From positions 1 to 5,971 of the forward strand of contig SXXZ01000372.1 in assembly GCA_005789375.1 (NCBI GenBank): DNA of 5,971 bases. Reading direction: 5' to 3'. Below, piece by piece: positions 1-5,421 of the stretch (the stretch's first letter is position 1; the number at the start of each line of letters is the position of its first letter). Origin of the DNA: Verrucomicrobiales bacterium (lineage in GTDB: Bacteria > Verrucomicrobiota > Verrucomicrobiae > Limisphaerales > UBA9464). Under the pieces are notes generated by a model. That model searched no databases and was not told the DNA's origin. It saw only the letters and a program-made list of their open reading frames with translations. The translations under genes and the position numbers were made by a program.

Positions 1-343
1 GGACTCGGATTCAAAGTGGAAAAGTAGAGTCCGCGTTTCTTGAAGCCCGAATTACCTGCCTCACCGGTGATCCGCGGCTTCGGAAATATTCTTTCTTTTG
101 ACACACCTCCCGGATCGGCTTTCTTCAAGATCCTTCCCGCTGCCTGCGGATCTCCCGTTCTGCGGTGTGGCTCATCTCCTTTCCGTATTGGGTCCGTCCA
201 CGGCCCCCGTCTCGCATGGCTCGTGGCTCCGTTGAGCGAAGTCACTTCACTCGGCCAACAGTGACCCCGAGGGGGCTGTCGCGCGGTGCGACTCTTTGCG
301 TTTTGCCTTCGCCATCAATCCAGTCCAATCTTTCCAGCACTTA
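1..343. other. Largely gene-free region upstream of mdh
   Basis: I find no convincing gene here. A weak open frame runs from a TTG at 40 to 264, but its translation has no recognisable family pattern and no start signal, so I do not call it. At the left edge, frame 1 reads GLGFKVEK and then TAG at 25-27, which could be the last residues of an upstream gene; this is too short to decide. The region contains a perfect 10-bp palindrome, TCACCGGTGA (61-70). A TTGACA at 98-103 matches a sigma-70 -35 box, but no -10-like hexamer lies 16-18 bp downstream, so I do not call a promoter. Two consecutive hairpins at 231-279 are listed separately. Confidence 0.5.
231..279 (+). promoter_or_regulatory. Two consecutive hairpins in the probable mdh leader
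   Basis: Hairpin 1 (231-255) pairs GUUGAG with CUCGGC (two G-U pairs), then has a C237/A249 mismatch, then pairs GAAG with CUUC around a three-base loop. Hairpin 2 (258-279) pairs ACAG with CUGU and, after an internal loop, CCC with GGG around a CGAG tetraloop. No T-run follows either stem, so they do not look like an intrinsic terminator. They end 64 nt before the mdh ATG and would be transcribed if the mdh promoter lies further upstream. A role in mRNA stability or translation is only an inference; they may simply be chance structure in GC-rich DNA. Confidence 0.3.
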
Positions 344-1333
344 ATGAACGCTCCCATCCGTGTCGCTGTGACCGGCGCTGCCGGTCAAATTGGTTACTCC
401 CTCCTGTTCCGCATCGCCTCTGGCGCGATGTTCGGACCCGCTCAACCGGTCATTCTCCACCTGATCGAAATCGAACCCGCACTCAAGGCCCTCAGCGGCG
501 TGGTGATGGAACTCGACGACTGCGCCTTCCCTCTGCTGCAAGGAGTGGTTCCGACCTCCAGCCTCGACGAAGGCTTCCGCGGCGTGAACTGGGCTCTGCT
601 CGTGGGCAGCGTGCCCCGCAAGCAAGGCATGGAGCGAAAAGACCTACTGGGCATCAACGGTAAGATCTTCACGGGACAAGGACAGGCCATCCAACGCAAC
701 GCCGCGTCGGACATCCGCACGCTGGTCGTCGGCAACCCCTGCAATACGAACTGCCTCATCGCCATGAACGCGGCGCGGGAGATCGGTTCCGACCGCTGGT
801 TCGCGATGACCATGCTCGACCAGAACCGCGCCAAGACACAGTTGGCCAAGAAGGCCGGTGTGCGCGTTGATCAGGTTTCCAACATCGCCATCTGGGGCAA
901 TCACAGCTCGACGATGTATCCTGATTTCTACCAGGCACGCATCGCTGGCCACGCCGCGACGGACGTCATCAACGACGAGGTTTGGTTCAAAGACTCGTTC
1001 ATCCCAACAGTCCAGAAGCGTGGGGCAGCCATCATCGAGGCGCGCGGCCTGAGCTCTGCGGCCTCGGCCGCCAATGCTGTGGTCGACACAGTGCGCGCCC
1101 TGACCACGCCGACCCATCCCGACGACAGCTTCAGCGTCGCCGTCTGCTCCCAGGGCGACTACGGGATCGAGAAGGGGCTCATCTTCAGCCATCCGACCCG
1201 CAGCGACGGCCAGCGTTGGGAAATCGTGCAAGGTGTTCCCATCAACGAATACAGCCGCTCCAAGATCACGGCCACAGAGAATGAACTGAAGGAGGAGAAG
1301 TCGTTGGTGGCCGACTTACTGCCGCAGGCCTAA
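344..1333 (+). CDS. mdh: Malate dehydrogenase, NAD-dependent (LDH/MDH superfamily)
   Basis: Cytosolic enzyme that interconverts malate and oxaloacetate with NAD(H), a TCA-cycle step. The product is 329 aa, normal for this branch (cytosolic-like MDH, SF1 type). The dinucleotide-binding loop is GAAGQIG at residues 11-17. Glu42, at the end of the second beta strand, is the acidic residue expected to select NAD over NADP. The active-site loop [10 protein letters not shown] (91-100) supplies two substrate-binding arginines, Arg92 and Arg98. NPCNTN (131-136) follows. Asp159 and Arg162 in LDQNRA, and His187 in [11 protein letters not shown], form the catalytic Asp-His pair and the third substrate arginine. 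I chose the ATG at 344; an in-frame TTG at 296 would add 16 residues outside the family alignment. No Shine-Dalgarno sequence is visible in the 20 bases before the ATG. The gene appears monocistronic and converges on rho across a shared terminator. Its identity is very secure. Confidence 0.96.
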   Translation: MNAPIRVAVTGAAGQIGYSLLFRIASGAMFGPAQPVILHLIEIEPALKALSGVVMELDDCAFPLLQGVVPTSSLDEGFRGVNWALLVGSVPRKQGMERKDLLGINGKIFTGQGQAIQRNAASDIRTLVVGNPCNTNCLIAMNAAREIGSDRWFAMTMLDQNRAKTQLAKKAGVRVDQVSNIAIWGNHSSTMYPDFYQARIAGHAATDVINDEVWFKDSFIPTVQKRGAAIIEARGLSSAASAANAVVDTVRALTTPTHPDDSFSVAVCSQGDYGIEKGLIFSHPTRSDGQRWEIVQGVPINEYSRSKITATENELKEEKSLVADLLPQA

Positions 1334-1367
1334 CCCCCTCGGGAGGCCTTGCACAGGCCCTTTCGGC

Positions 1368-1400
1368 AAAACGCCCCACCCAAAAGGTTGGGGCGTTTTT
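1368..1400. terminator. Bidirectional intrinsic terminator between mdh and rho
   Basis: The 11-bp arms AAAACGCCCCA (1368-1378) and TGGGGCGTTTT (1389-1399) are perfectly complementary, with a further T at 1400. The + strand reads a GC-rich stem followed by TTTTT, which fits the end of the mdh transcript 35 nt after its stop codon. Because the left arm starts with AAAA, the - strand also reads a stem followed by a T-run, about 55 nt beyond the rho stop codon. The convergent arrangement of mdh and rho supports one hairpin serving both genes. Confidence 0.9.
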
Positions 1401-1404
1401 CGTT

Positions 1405-1429
1405 CGGATCCGACCTAAGCCGGATCCGG
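1405..1429. repeat. Paired GGATCC palindromes downstream of rho
   Basis: Two palindromes, CGGATCCG (1405-1412) and CCGGATCCGG (1420-1429), sit side by side. Because each is self-complementary, they can also pair with each other in an 8-bp stem (1405-1412 with 1421-1428) around an eight-base loop. On the - strand this stem lies between the rho stop codon and the bidirectional terminator. No T-run follows it directly, so it may act as a 3'-end stabiliser or have no function. Confidence 0.4.
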
Positions 1430-1452
1430 CGTTGAGGAATCGTCGTCCCTGA

Positions 1453-3048
1453 TCAGCCCAACTTGGCCAAGAGTTCTGCGTTGGTCTTGTGCTTCTTGAG
1501 GGCGGCGATGAGCGTCTCCATGGCTTCCACCGGCTGGAGATCGGTCATCATGCGACGCAGCTTGCGAATGGCATCGATCTGGTTGGGCGCAAAGAGCTTC
1601 TCTTCCTTGCGGGTTCCCGACTTGGGAATGTCGATGGCCGGATAGATGCGACGCTCGGAGAGCTTCCGATCCAGAATAAGCTCCATGTTACCGGTGCCCT
1701 TGAACTCCTGGAAAATCAGCTCATCCATGCGGCTTCCGGTATCCACTAGCGCGGTGGCTAGAATGGTCAGCGAGCCCCCCTCCTCGACCTTGCGGGCCGA
1801 AGCAAACATCTTGCGCGGAATTTCCAGAGCACGGGCATCAACACCACCGGTCATGGTTCGGCCAGAGCCGCCATGGACGGAATTGTAGGCACGGGCCACG
1901 CGGGTGATGGAATCGAGCAAGACGAAGACATCTTTGCCTGCCTCCACCATGCGACGGCAACGCTCGATCATCAACCGGCTCAGGCGCACGTGGGTCTCTA
2001 GGTCTTGGTCGTTGCTGGACGCTACCACCTCGGCCTTCACACTGCGTTGGAAGTCGGTGACTTCCTCAGGCCGCTCATCAATGAGCAGGACCATGCAATA
2101 CACCTCGGGATGGTTGGTGGTGATGGCGTTACAAATCTGCTTGAGGATCGTGGTCTTACCGGTGCGCGGGGGCGCGACGATCAGACCGCGGGTCCCTTTG
2201 CCGATGGGCGTCACGAGATCGATGATGCGGGTCTCGAGGCTATCGGGCGTGGTCTCCAGCTGAAACTTGTCGATCGGATCGATGGTGGTGAGATTCTCAA
2301 AGCGCATGGCGTGCAAATAGTCCTGGTAGGACTTGCCATTGACTTCGATCACCTCGCGCATCTGAGGGCTGCTGCCTCGATGCGGCGGATTTACCGAGCA
2401 CTTAACCTGACAGCCTTCGCGGAGAGCCAAACGCTTGATGGAATCAGGCGTAAGGAACACATCGATAGGCTTTGGCGCATAATTTCCCTTCGAGGAACGC
2501 AAAAATCCGAAGCCCTTTTCGGACATCTCGAGCCAGCCTTCCATGATGACCGGCTCAGCCTGTGGCTGAGGAGGATTGCCGCCCCGATTTTCACCCCGGT
2601 TTTCACCCGAGCCACCTTGGTTGCCTTGGTTGCCTTGGTTGCCTTGGTTGCCGCCCTGGCCGCCCTGGCCGCCGCCTTGATAATTACCCCCTTGTTGGTT
2701 GTAACCGCGATTACCTCCACCGCCCTGGCCGCCGCCGCCCTGATTGTGGCGCTGCCCCTGATGGCCACCGTGTCGCTGATGGTGACCACCATGACGACGT
2801 CCACCACCACCGCCGCCACCTTGACGGAAGCCACCTTGGCCACCGCCCGGACGGAAGGTACCTTGATGGCCTTGCTGACCTTGCGGCCCGCCTTGTTGGG
2901 GATTTCCCTGAAACCCGGAGGCATCGCCTCCACTGGGGCGGGAGTCACCCGAGTCGGGGCCGTGGGCCGGTTGCGGTGATGTCGAGGAAGCCGGATTGGG
3001 CTCCTGAGACCGGGGAACTGATTCCTCCGGTGATTGCTGATTGCTCAT
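1453..3048 (-). CDS. rho: Transcription termination factor Rho with long disordered N-terminus
   Basis: Hexameric RNA-dependent ATPase/translocase that ends transcription of untranslated RNA. The product is 531 aa; E. coli Rho is 419. Residues 1-165 are low-complexity. By hand count, residues 41-160 hold about 52 Gly, 23 Gln and 12 Asn, with scattered Arg, His, Phe and Tyr and almost no acidic residues. This segment stands where the Rho_N helical domain is expected; I see no such domain. The RNA-binding OB fold starts near residue 168, with KGFGFLR at 178-184. The ATPase core follows: Walker A PPRTGKTT (293-300, Arg295 where E. coli has Lys), [10 protein letters not shown] (321-330, catalytic Glu325), Walker B VFVLLD (374-379), Q loop GRTMTGGVD (396-404), R loop FKGTGN (449-454) and an arginine finger at Arg467 in RRIYPAID. 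The core looks intact. The ATG at 3048 has no visible Shine-Dalgarno sequence. rho is divergent from larA. The core assignment is certain; the role of the extension is inferred. Confidence 0.97.
   Translation of the reverse strand: MSNQQSPEESVPRSQEPNPASSTSPQPAHGPDSGDSRPSGGDASGFQGNPQQGGPQGQQGHQGTFRPGGGQGGFRQGGGGGGGRRHGGHHQRHGGHQGQRHNQGGGGQGGGGNRGYNQQGGNYQGGGQGGQGGNQGNQGNQGNQGGSGENRGENRGGNPPQPQAEPVIMEGWLEMSEKGFGFLRSSKGNYAPKPIDVFLTPDSIKRLALREGCQVKCSVNPPHRGSSPQMREVIEVNGKSYQDYLHAMRFENLTTIDPIDKFQLETTPDSLETRIIDLVTPIGKGTRGLIVAPPRTGKTTILKQICNAITTNHPEVYCMVLLIDERPEEVTDFQRSVKAEVVASSNDQDLETHVRLSRLMIERCRRMVEAGKDVFVLLDSITRVARAYNSVHGGSGRTMTGGVDARALEIPRKMFASARKVEEGGSLTILATALVDTGSRMDELIFQEFKGTGNMELILDRKLSERRIYPAIDIPKSGTRKEEKLFAPNQIDAIRKLRRMMTDLQPVEAMETLIAALKKHKTNAELLAKLG
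2621..2650 (-). repeat. 9-bp in-frame tandem repeat in rho
   Basis: Three exact copies of TTGCCTTGG (+ strand, 2621-2647) are followed by a partial TTG. A degenerate copy, CCACCTTGG, precedes them at 2612-2620. On the coding strand they encode the NQG triplets at residues 134-145 of Rho. The next bases (2651-2668) continue with two CCGCCCTGG-like units, which are related. The unit is a multiple of three, so gain or loss of copies would change the length of the disordered domain without a frameshift. Confidence 0.85.
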
Positions 3049-3202
3049 GCGCTATGGTATGTCGGAAGAGTCCGGTCCCAGATATGCGGCAGAAGTAATG
3101 GCCGCGGGAATATTGACTTGGGGAAGCTGCGGAGAGGGAAAACTCCAACGCAGACGGACTTCAGACCCCAAAGACTTAGATGTGGTTCTTGGTGGGAGCA
3201 AT

Positions 3203-3220
3203 AGCTTTTTTAAAAAAACT
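3203..3220. promoter_or_regulatory. A-tract near-palindrome
   Basis: AGCTTTTTTAAAAAAACT is an 18-bp palindrome with a single mismatched pair (C3205/A3218), centred on six T and seven A. It stands out in GC-rich surroundings. A tract of this type can curve DNA, act as an UP element or bind nucleoid proteins. Its position between divergent rho and larA suggests a promoter-linked role, which I infer from position only. Confidence 0.4.
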
Positions 3221-3232
3221 TTCTTTTTCACA

Positions 3233-3248
3233 TTTCCTTCCAAGGAAA
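3233..3248. promoter_or_regulatory. Operator-like inverted repeat before larA
   Basis: TTTCCTTCCAAGGAAA consists of two perfect 7-bp arms around CC and ends 20 bp before the larA ATG at 3269. Its length and symmetry fit a binding site for a dimeric transcription factor. Placed between the presumed larA promoter and its start codon, it could repress larA. No regulator gene is present in the window, and its right arm overlaps the AAGGAAAG purine tract. This is inference from symmetry and position. Confidence 0.4.
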
Positions 3249-3268
3249 GCCGGGTTGACTGCCCGTCC

Positions 3269-4549
3269 ATGATGGTTCCCTTGGCCTACGGACGCGGATG
3301 GCTTCCAGTGATCTTTCCCGACGATGCCACGACGGTGATTGAACCACGCCCGGTTCCCTCCCTTCGAGACGAACAGGCCTCCGTTCTGGCAGCACTAGAA
3401 TCACCGCTCGGCGCCTCCCCATTACGAGAGTGGCTCACGCCCGGTTGCCGCATTTGCATTCTCTTCACAGACATCACTCGGGCCACCCCCAACGAACGAC
3501 TGATTCCGTGGCTTCTGGCTTATCTGGAAGAGGCCGGAGTGCAACGAGATCAGGTCACCCTGCTCTGCCAACTGGGCACCCACCGACCCTGCACCCGAGA
3601 AGAATTCGAACAGTTGCTCACGCCCGAAGTGGTGGCGAACTGGAGGGTTCTCAACCATGAACCCTTCAACCTCGACGCGTGTGTTGCCCTCGGAACAACA
3701 CGAACCGGTGTTCCAGCTTGGATCAATCGACACTGTGTGGAAGCCGATGTCCGCATCGTCACGGGGTTCATCGAGCCTCATTTCTTCGCAGGATTCAGCG
3801 GTGGCCCGAAAGGCATCATGCCGGGCGTGGCACATGTGGACACCGTCATGAGCAACCATGGGGCTCAGAATTTGGGAAACCCCAAAGCCAGTTTCGGCCA
3901 CTGCGAGGGTAATCCTGTGTGGGAAGAGATGCTGGAAATCGCCCAGCGCGTAGGTCCCAGTTTTCTCCTCAATGTCACACTGAACGATCGGAAGGAGATC
4001 ACTGGTGTCTTCGCAGGAGAACTCGCCACGGCCCACCGGGCCGGACGCGAGACCGTGCGGCAGGCGGCCATGCAACCAGTCGATGCTCCATTCGAGGTGG
4101 TGGTCACCACCAATTCGGGATTCCCGCTGGACCAAAATTTGTATCAAGGGGTCAAAGGCATGTCTGCGGCAGCGCGGATTATCCGCCCAGGTGGAACCAT
4201 CATCCTCGCAGCGGAGTGTTCCGACGGAATTCCCACCGGAAGCCCGTATGATCTGCTGCTGCGCGAGGAGTCCTCTATCGAAGGTGTCTTGGCTCGATTG
4301 GCAACACCGGGATTTTCCCAACCGGAACAGTGGCAGGCCCAACTTCAGGGCGTCGTCCAGAGCAAGGCTCGGGTGTTGGTCCATTCGAGCCTGCCGGAGG
4401 ATTTGCTGCGAAGAGCCCATCTGGAACCCTGTCCGGACATCGGCGAGGCCGTTCGGACCGCACTCCTCAACTCCGGTCCCGGAGCGCGCGTCGCGGTCCT
4501 TCCCCTGGGTCCACTGACCATTCCCTACCTTCAGTCCCACGAAGACTAA
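3269..4549 (+). CDS. larA: LarA-family nickel-pincer-dependent 2-hydroxyacid racemase/epimerase
   Basis: Relative of lactate racemase LarA (DUF2088 N-terminal region), which uses the nickel-pincer nucleotide cofactor to invert a 2-hydroxyacid through hydride transfer. The 426-aa length matches L. plantarum LarA (424). Counting from the ATG at 3269, the residues I recall as functional there are all present: Asp68 and Arg71 in TDITRATP, His105 in GTHRP, His171 in EPHFFAGFSGG, cofactor-linking Lys181 in SGGPK, His197 in SNHGA, Gln293 and Lys296 in YQGVKGM, and Trp355 in EQWQAQ. The enzyme therefore looks active. L. plantarum has SGGRK where this has SGGPK, and the family holds many substrate types, so lactate should not be assumed. 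Cofactor-making LarB, LarC and LarE are not in the window. The start could equally be the second ATG at 3272; upstream in-frame starts would overlap rho's regulatory region. Family assignment is secure; the substrate is unknown. Confidence 0.88.
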   Translation: MMVPLAYGRGWLPVIFPDDATTVIEPRPVPSLRDEQASVLAALESPLGASPLREWLTPGCRICILFTDITRATPNERLIPWLLAYLEEAGVQRDQVTLLCQLGTHRPCTREEFEQLLTPEVVANWRVLNHEPFNLDACVALGTTRTGVPAWINRHCVEADVRIVTGFIEPHFFAGFSGGPKGIMPGVAHVDTVMSNHGAQNLGNPKASFGHCEGNPVWEEMLEIAQRVGPSFLLNVTLNDRKEITGVFAGELATAHRAGRETVRQAAMQPVDAPFEVVVTTNSGFPLDQNLYQGVKGMSAAARIIRPGGTIILAAECSDGIPTGSPYDLLLREESSIEGVLARLATPGFSQPEQWQAQLQGVVQSKARVLVHSSLPEDLLRRAHLEPCPDIGEAVRTALLNSGPGARVAVLPLGPLTIPYLQSHED

Positions 4550-4556
4550 CCGCATT

Positions 4557-4581
4557 GGCAACCGCAGCGTCTTGCGGTGCC
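4557..4581 (+). terminator. Hairpin directly after larA, no clear T-run
   Basis: GGC (4557-4559) and ACCGCA (4561-4566) pair with TGCGGT (4573-4578) and GCC (4579-4581), with A4560 bulged and a six-base loop. The stem begins 7 nt after the larA stop codon. Bases after it (TGTCCC) are not a T-run, so it is more likely to protect the mRNA 3' end, or to end transcription weakly, than to be a strong intrinsic terminator. Confidence 0.35.
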
Positions 4582-4613
4582 TGTCCCTCGGGGTTCGTCT
4601 ACGTGCAGAGGTG

Positions 4614-4640
4614 ATCCCAAATTCGGACGGCTGGGATTTT
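4614..4640 (+). terminator. Candidate weak terminator of larA
   Basis: ATCCCA (4614-4619) pairs with TGGGAT (4632-4637) across a 12-base loop, and the stem runs into TTTT (4637-4640). The stem is short and the T-run brief. It lies about 65 nt after the larA stop codon and before the tRNA promoter candidate, where a terminator would be expected. Confidence is low. Confidence 0.35.
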
Positions 4641-4717
4641 GGCTCCACTGAGCTGCTTTAACCGCGATTAGTTTTCGGAGGGCTCACTTTTAATTACGAA
4701 GGACCCATGCGTGCGGC

Positions 4718-4745
4718 TTGACGATGAGGGGATCCCCTGCATACC
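4718..4745 (+). promoter_or_regulatory. Candidate promoter of tRNA-His
   Basis: TTGACG (4718-4723) matches the sigma-70 -35 box at five of six bases. A 16-bp spacer leads to CATACC (4740-4745), a poor -10 with three matches. Transcription would start near 4752, a few bases before the tRNA. The spacer contains the 12-bp palindrome AGGGGATCCCCT (4727-4738). The -35 box and the location are the main support. Confidence 0.4.
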
Positions 4746-4758
4746 GTCACGGCCGGTT

Positions 4759-4834
4759 GGTGGTCGTAGATCAATGGTAGATCCCCAGATTGTGATTCTG
4801 GTCGTTGCGGGTTCGAGTCCCGTCGGCCACCCCA
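4759..4834 (+). tRNA. tRNA-His, anticodon GTG
   Basis: The full cloverleaf can be drawn. The acceptor stem GTGGTCG (4760-4766) pairs with CGGCCAC (4824-4830), with one T-G wobble. The D stem GATC/GATC (4769-4772 and 4780-4783) encloses AATGGTA. The anticodon stem CCAGA/TCTGG (4785-4789 and 4797-4801) encloses TTGTGAT, giving anticodon GTG at 4792-4794. The variable loop is TCGTT. The T stem GCGGG/CCCGT encloses TTCGAGT. The 3' CCA is encoded (4832-4834). The extra G(-1) at 4759 opposite discriminator C73 (4831) is the identity element that histidyl-tRNA synthetase requires, and here it is encoded in the gene. The gene stands alone, between a candidate promoter and a terminator. Confidence 0.98.
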
Positions 4835-4840
4835 CCTTAC

Positions 4841-4870
4841 CCCGAGCCAACGGCTCAGGGTTGTTTGCTT
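4841..4870 (+). terminator. Intrinsic terminator after tRNA-His
   Basis: CCCGAGCC (4841-4848) pairs with GGCTC-A-GGG (4852-4860), with one bulged A and an AAC loop. The stem is followed by T-rich TTGTTTGCTT (4861-4870). It starts 6 nt after the CCA end, a usual distance for a tRNA transcript. Confidence 0.8.
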
Positions 4871-5220
4871 CAGAGCCGTTGTTGTCCGAGTGCCGTTGTT
4901 GTCTTAGATTTGTTTTCGTCTTCGTGCGGTCGTTTTATGACCGCAGTCGTTGTCTCGGTTCGGTCTTTGCCTGAGCGCTACAGACCTTTTCCCCAGTGCG
5001 ATCTCTTGCCTAAGAGAATCGCTTGCGGGGCATCGCACTGAGGTCCTCGCGCCACGGTGCAAAATCGGACCCTATCCCCACGGCCCCATCGAATGAATTC
5101 GAGCCCTCGGATCAATTCGATCCGTCACCTTTTCCGATTCCCAAATACCAGTCTCCAATACGAATCTCAGCGAACCCATTCCCTACAAACTCTGGGTTGG
5201 CCGACACCGCTGGCTGACTG
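4871..5220. other. Gene-free stretch with short repeats and hairpins
   Basis: This 350-bp region lies between the converging tRNA-His and iscX units, and I find no convincing gene on either strand. It contains a direct repeat GCCGTTGTTGTC (4875-4886 and 4892-4903). A 7-bp hairpin pairs TGCGGTC (4925-4931) with GACCGCA (4939-4945). A 5-bp stem pairs GGTCT (4962-4966) with AGACC (4982-4986) and runs into TTTT, like a weak + strand terminator. The 4994-5040 structure is listed separately. A 7-bp inverted repeat pairs ATCGAAT (5088-5094) with ATTCGAT (5115-5121). I found no strong terminator for iscX on the - strand. The cluster could be an unannotated small RNA or merely decaying spacer. Confidence 0.5.
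4994..5040. repeat. Inverted repeat with two alternative pairings
   Basis: CAGTGCGAT (4994-5002) pairs perfectly with ATCGCACTG (5032-5040). The inner part of the left arm, GCGAT (4998-5002), can pair instead with ATCGC at 5018-5022, extending through CTCTT/AAGAG (5003-5007 with 5012-5016) around a GCCT loop, with A5017 bulged. The two folds exclude each other because they share 4998-5002. This resembles the geometry of small RNAs or attenuators, but no gene lies suitably downstream on the + strand, and I do not recognise a known RNA family. Confidence 0.4.
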
Positions 5221-5421
5221 TTACTTCTGCTCCGAGTACCAAGCCATCTGGATGTTCTCGAGAATCTTCTCGTTGGAAGCCTCCGGCTTGTCGCCGAATT
5301 CGGGCAACTCGCAGACCATCTTGTGCAATTTCGGGAAGCTGAGCTTCAAGGGGTCCTGATCCGGAAAAGCATCCATCAAGGCCCAGGCGATTTCTTCAGA
5401 ATCTCTCCAAGTCAGTTTCAT
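5221..5421 (-). CDS. iscX: IscX (YfhJ) family Fe-S assembly protein
   Basis: Small acidic cytosolic protein that in E. coli binds the cysteine desulfurase IscS and iron and modulates Fe-S cluster assembly by the Isc system. The 66-aa product has the same length as E. coli IscX and aligns without gaps: WRDSEEI (5-11), DAFPDQDP (17-24), FPKLH (29-33), a Cys at 37, FGDKPEASNEKILE (42-55) and a C-terminal Trp61. The conserved acidic patch is kept. The ATG at 5421 fits the family; an in-frame TTG at 5454 would add 11 residues that E. coli IscX lacks. No Shine-Dalgarno sequence is seen. It lies 126 bp downstream of the NUDIX gene in the same orientation and could be co-transcribed. No iscS, iscU, hscBA or fdx is nearby, unlike the usual arrangement in proteobacteria. 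Confidence 0.92.
   Translation of the reverse strand: MKLTWRDSEEIAWALMDAFPDQDPLKLSFPKLHKMVCELPEFGDKPEASNEKILENIQMAWYSEQK

Larger units (their letters stand above)
3049..3268. promoter_or_regulatory. Divergent rho/larA intergenic region
   Basis: This 220-bp region lies between the start codons of two divergent genes and must hold at least the rho promoter and probably that of larA. The larA reading frame stays open back to 3041, but the extra residues (including SFFKKTFFFTF) do not resemble the family, so I treat the stretch as non-coding. The AT-rich part is at 3201-3240. One weak + strand promoter fit is TTGGTG (3189-3194), a 16-bp spacer and TAAAAA (3211-3216). I found no good match for rho on the - strand. 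No Shine-Dalgarno sequence lies at normal distance from either start; AAGGAAAG (3242-3249) is 19 nt before the larA ATG, too far for usual spacing. Confidence 0.5.

Noticed and set aside
1..27. Possible C-terminal end (GLGFKVEK, stop) of an upstream gene
   Set aside because: Eight residues cannot be assigned, and the other two frames are also open at the edge.
98..130. Promoter with TTGACA at 98-103 for mdh
   Set aside because: No -10-like hexamer at 16-18 bp; downstream bases are CT-rich.
40..264. 74-codon open frame starting with TTG
   Set aside because: No recognisable motif, a weak start codon and no ribosome-binding site.
2612..2700. CRISPR-like array
   Set aside because: The repeats are 9 bp, in frame within rho, and there are no spacers; they encode NQG/GGQ triplets.
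2005..2979. 324-codon + strand open frame opposite rho
   Set aside because: Its Ala/Leu/Val-rich repeats are the mirror of the Gly/Gln/Asn-rich rho codons; the rho frame carries the conserved ATPase motifs.
3041..3268. 76-codon N-terminal extension of larA
   Set aside because: The added residues do not match the family, include a Phe/Lys-rich run from the A-tract, and would start inside rho; the length from 3269 fits LarA.
3422..4648. 408-codon open frame antisense to larA
   Set aside because: It lies opposite a well-conserved enzyme gene, has no recognisable motif and arises from the codon bias of a GC-rich gene.
4668..4850. Open frame on the - strand containing GLEPATTRITIWGSTI
   Set aside because: It is the reverse complement of tRNA-His plus flanks. 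Peptides of this type are a familiar false call antisense to tRNA genes.
5023..5217. 64-codon open frame in the gene-free stretch before iscX
   Set aside because: TTG start, Pro/Ser-rich and motif-free translation, and overlap with the inverted repeats.
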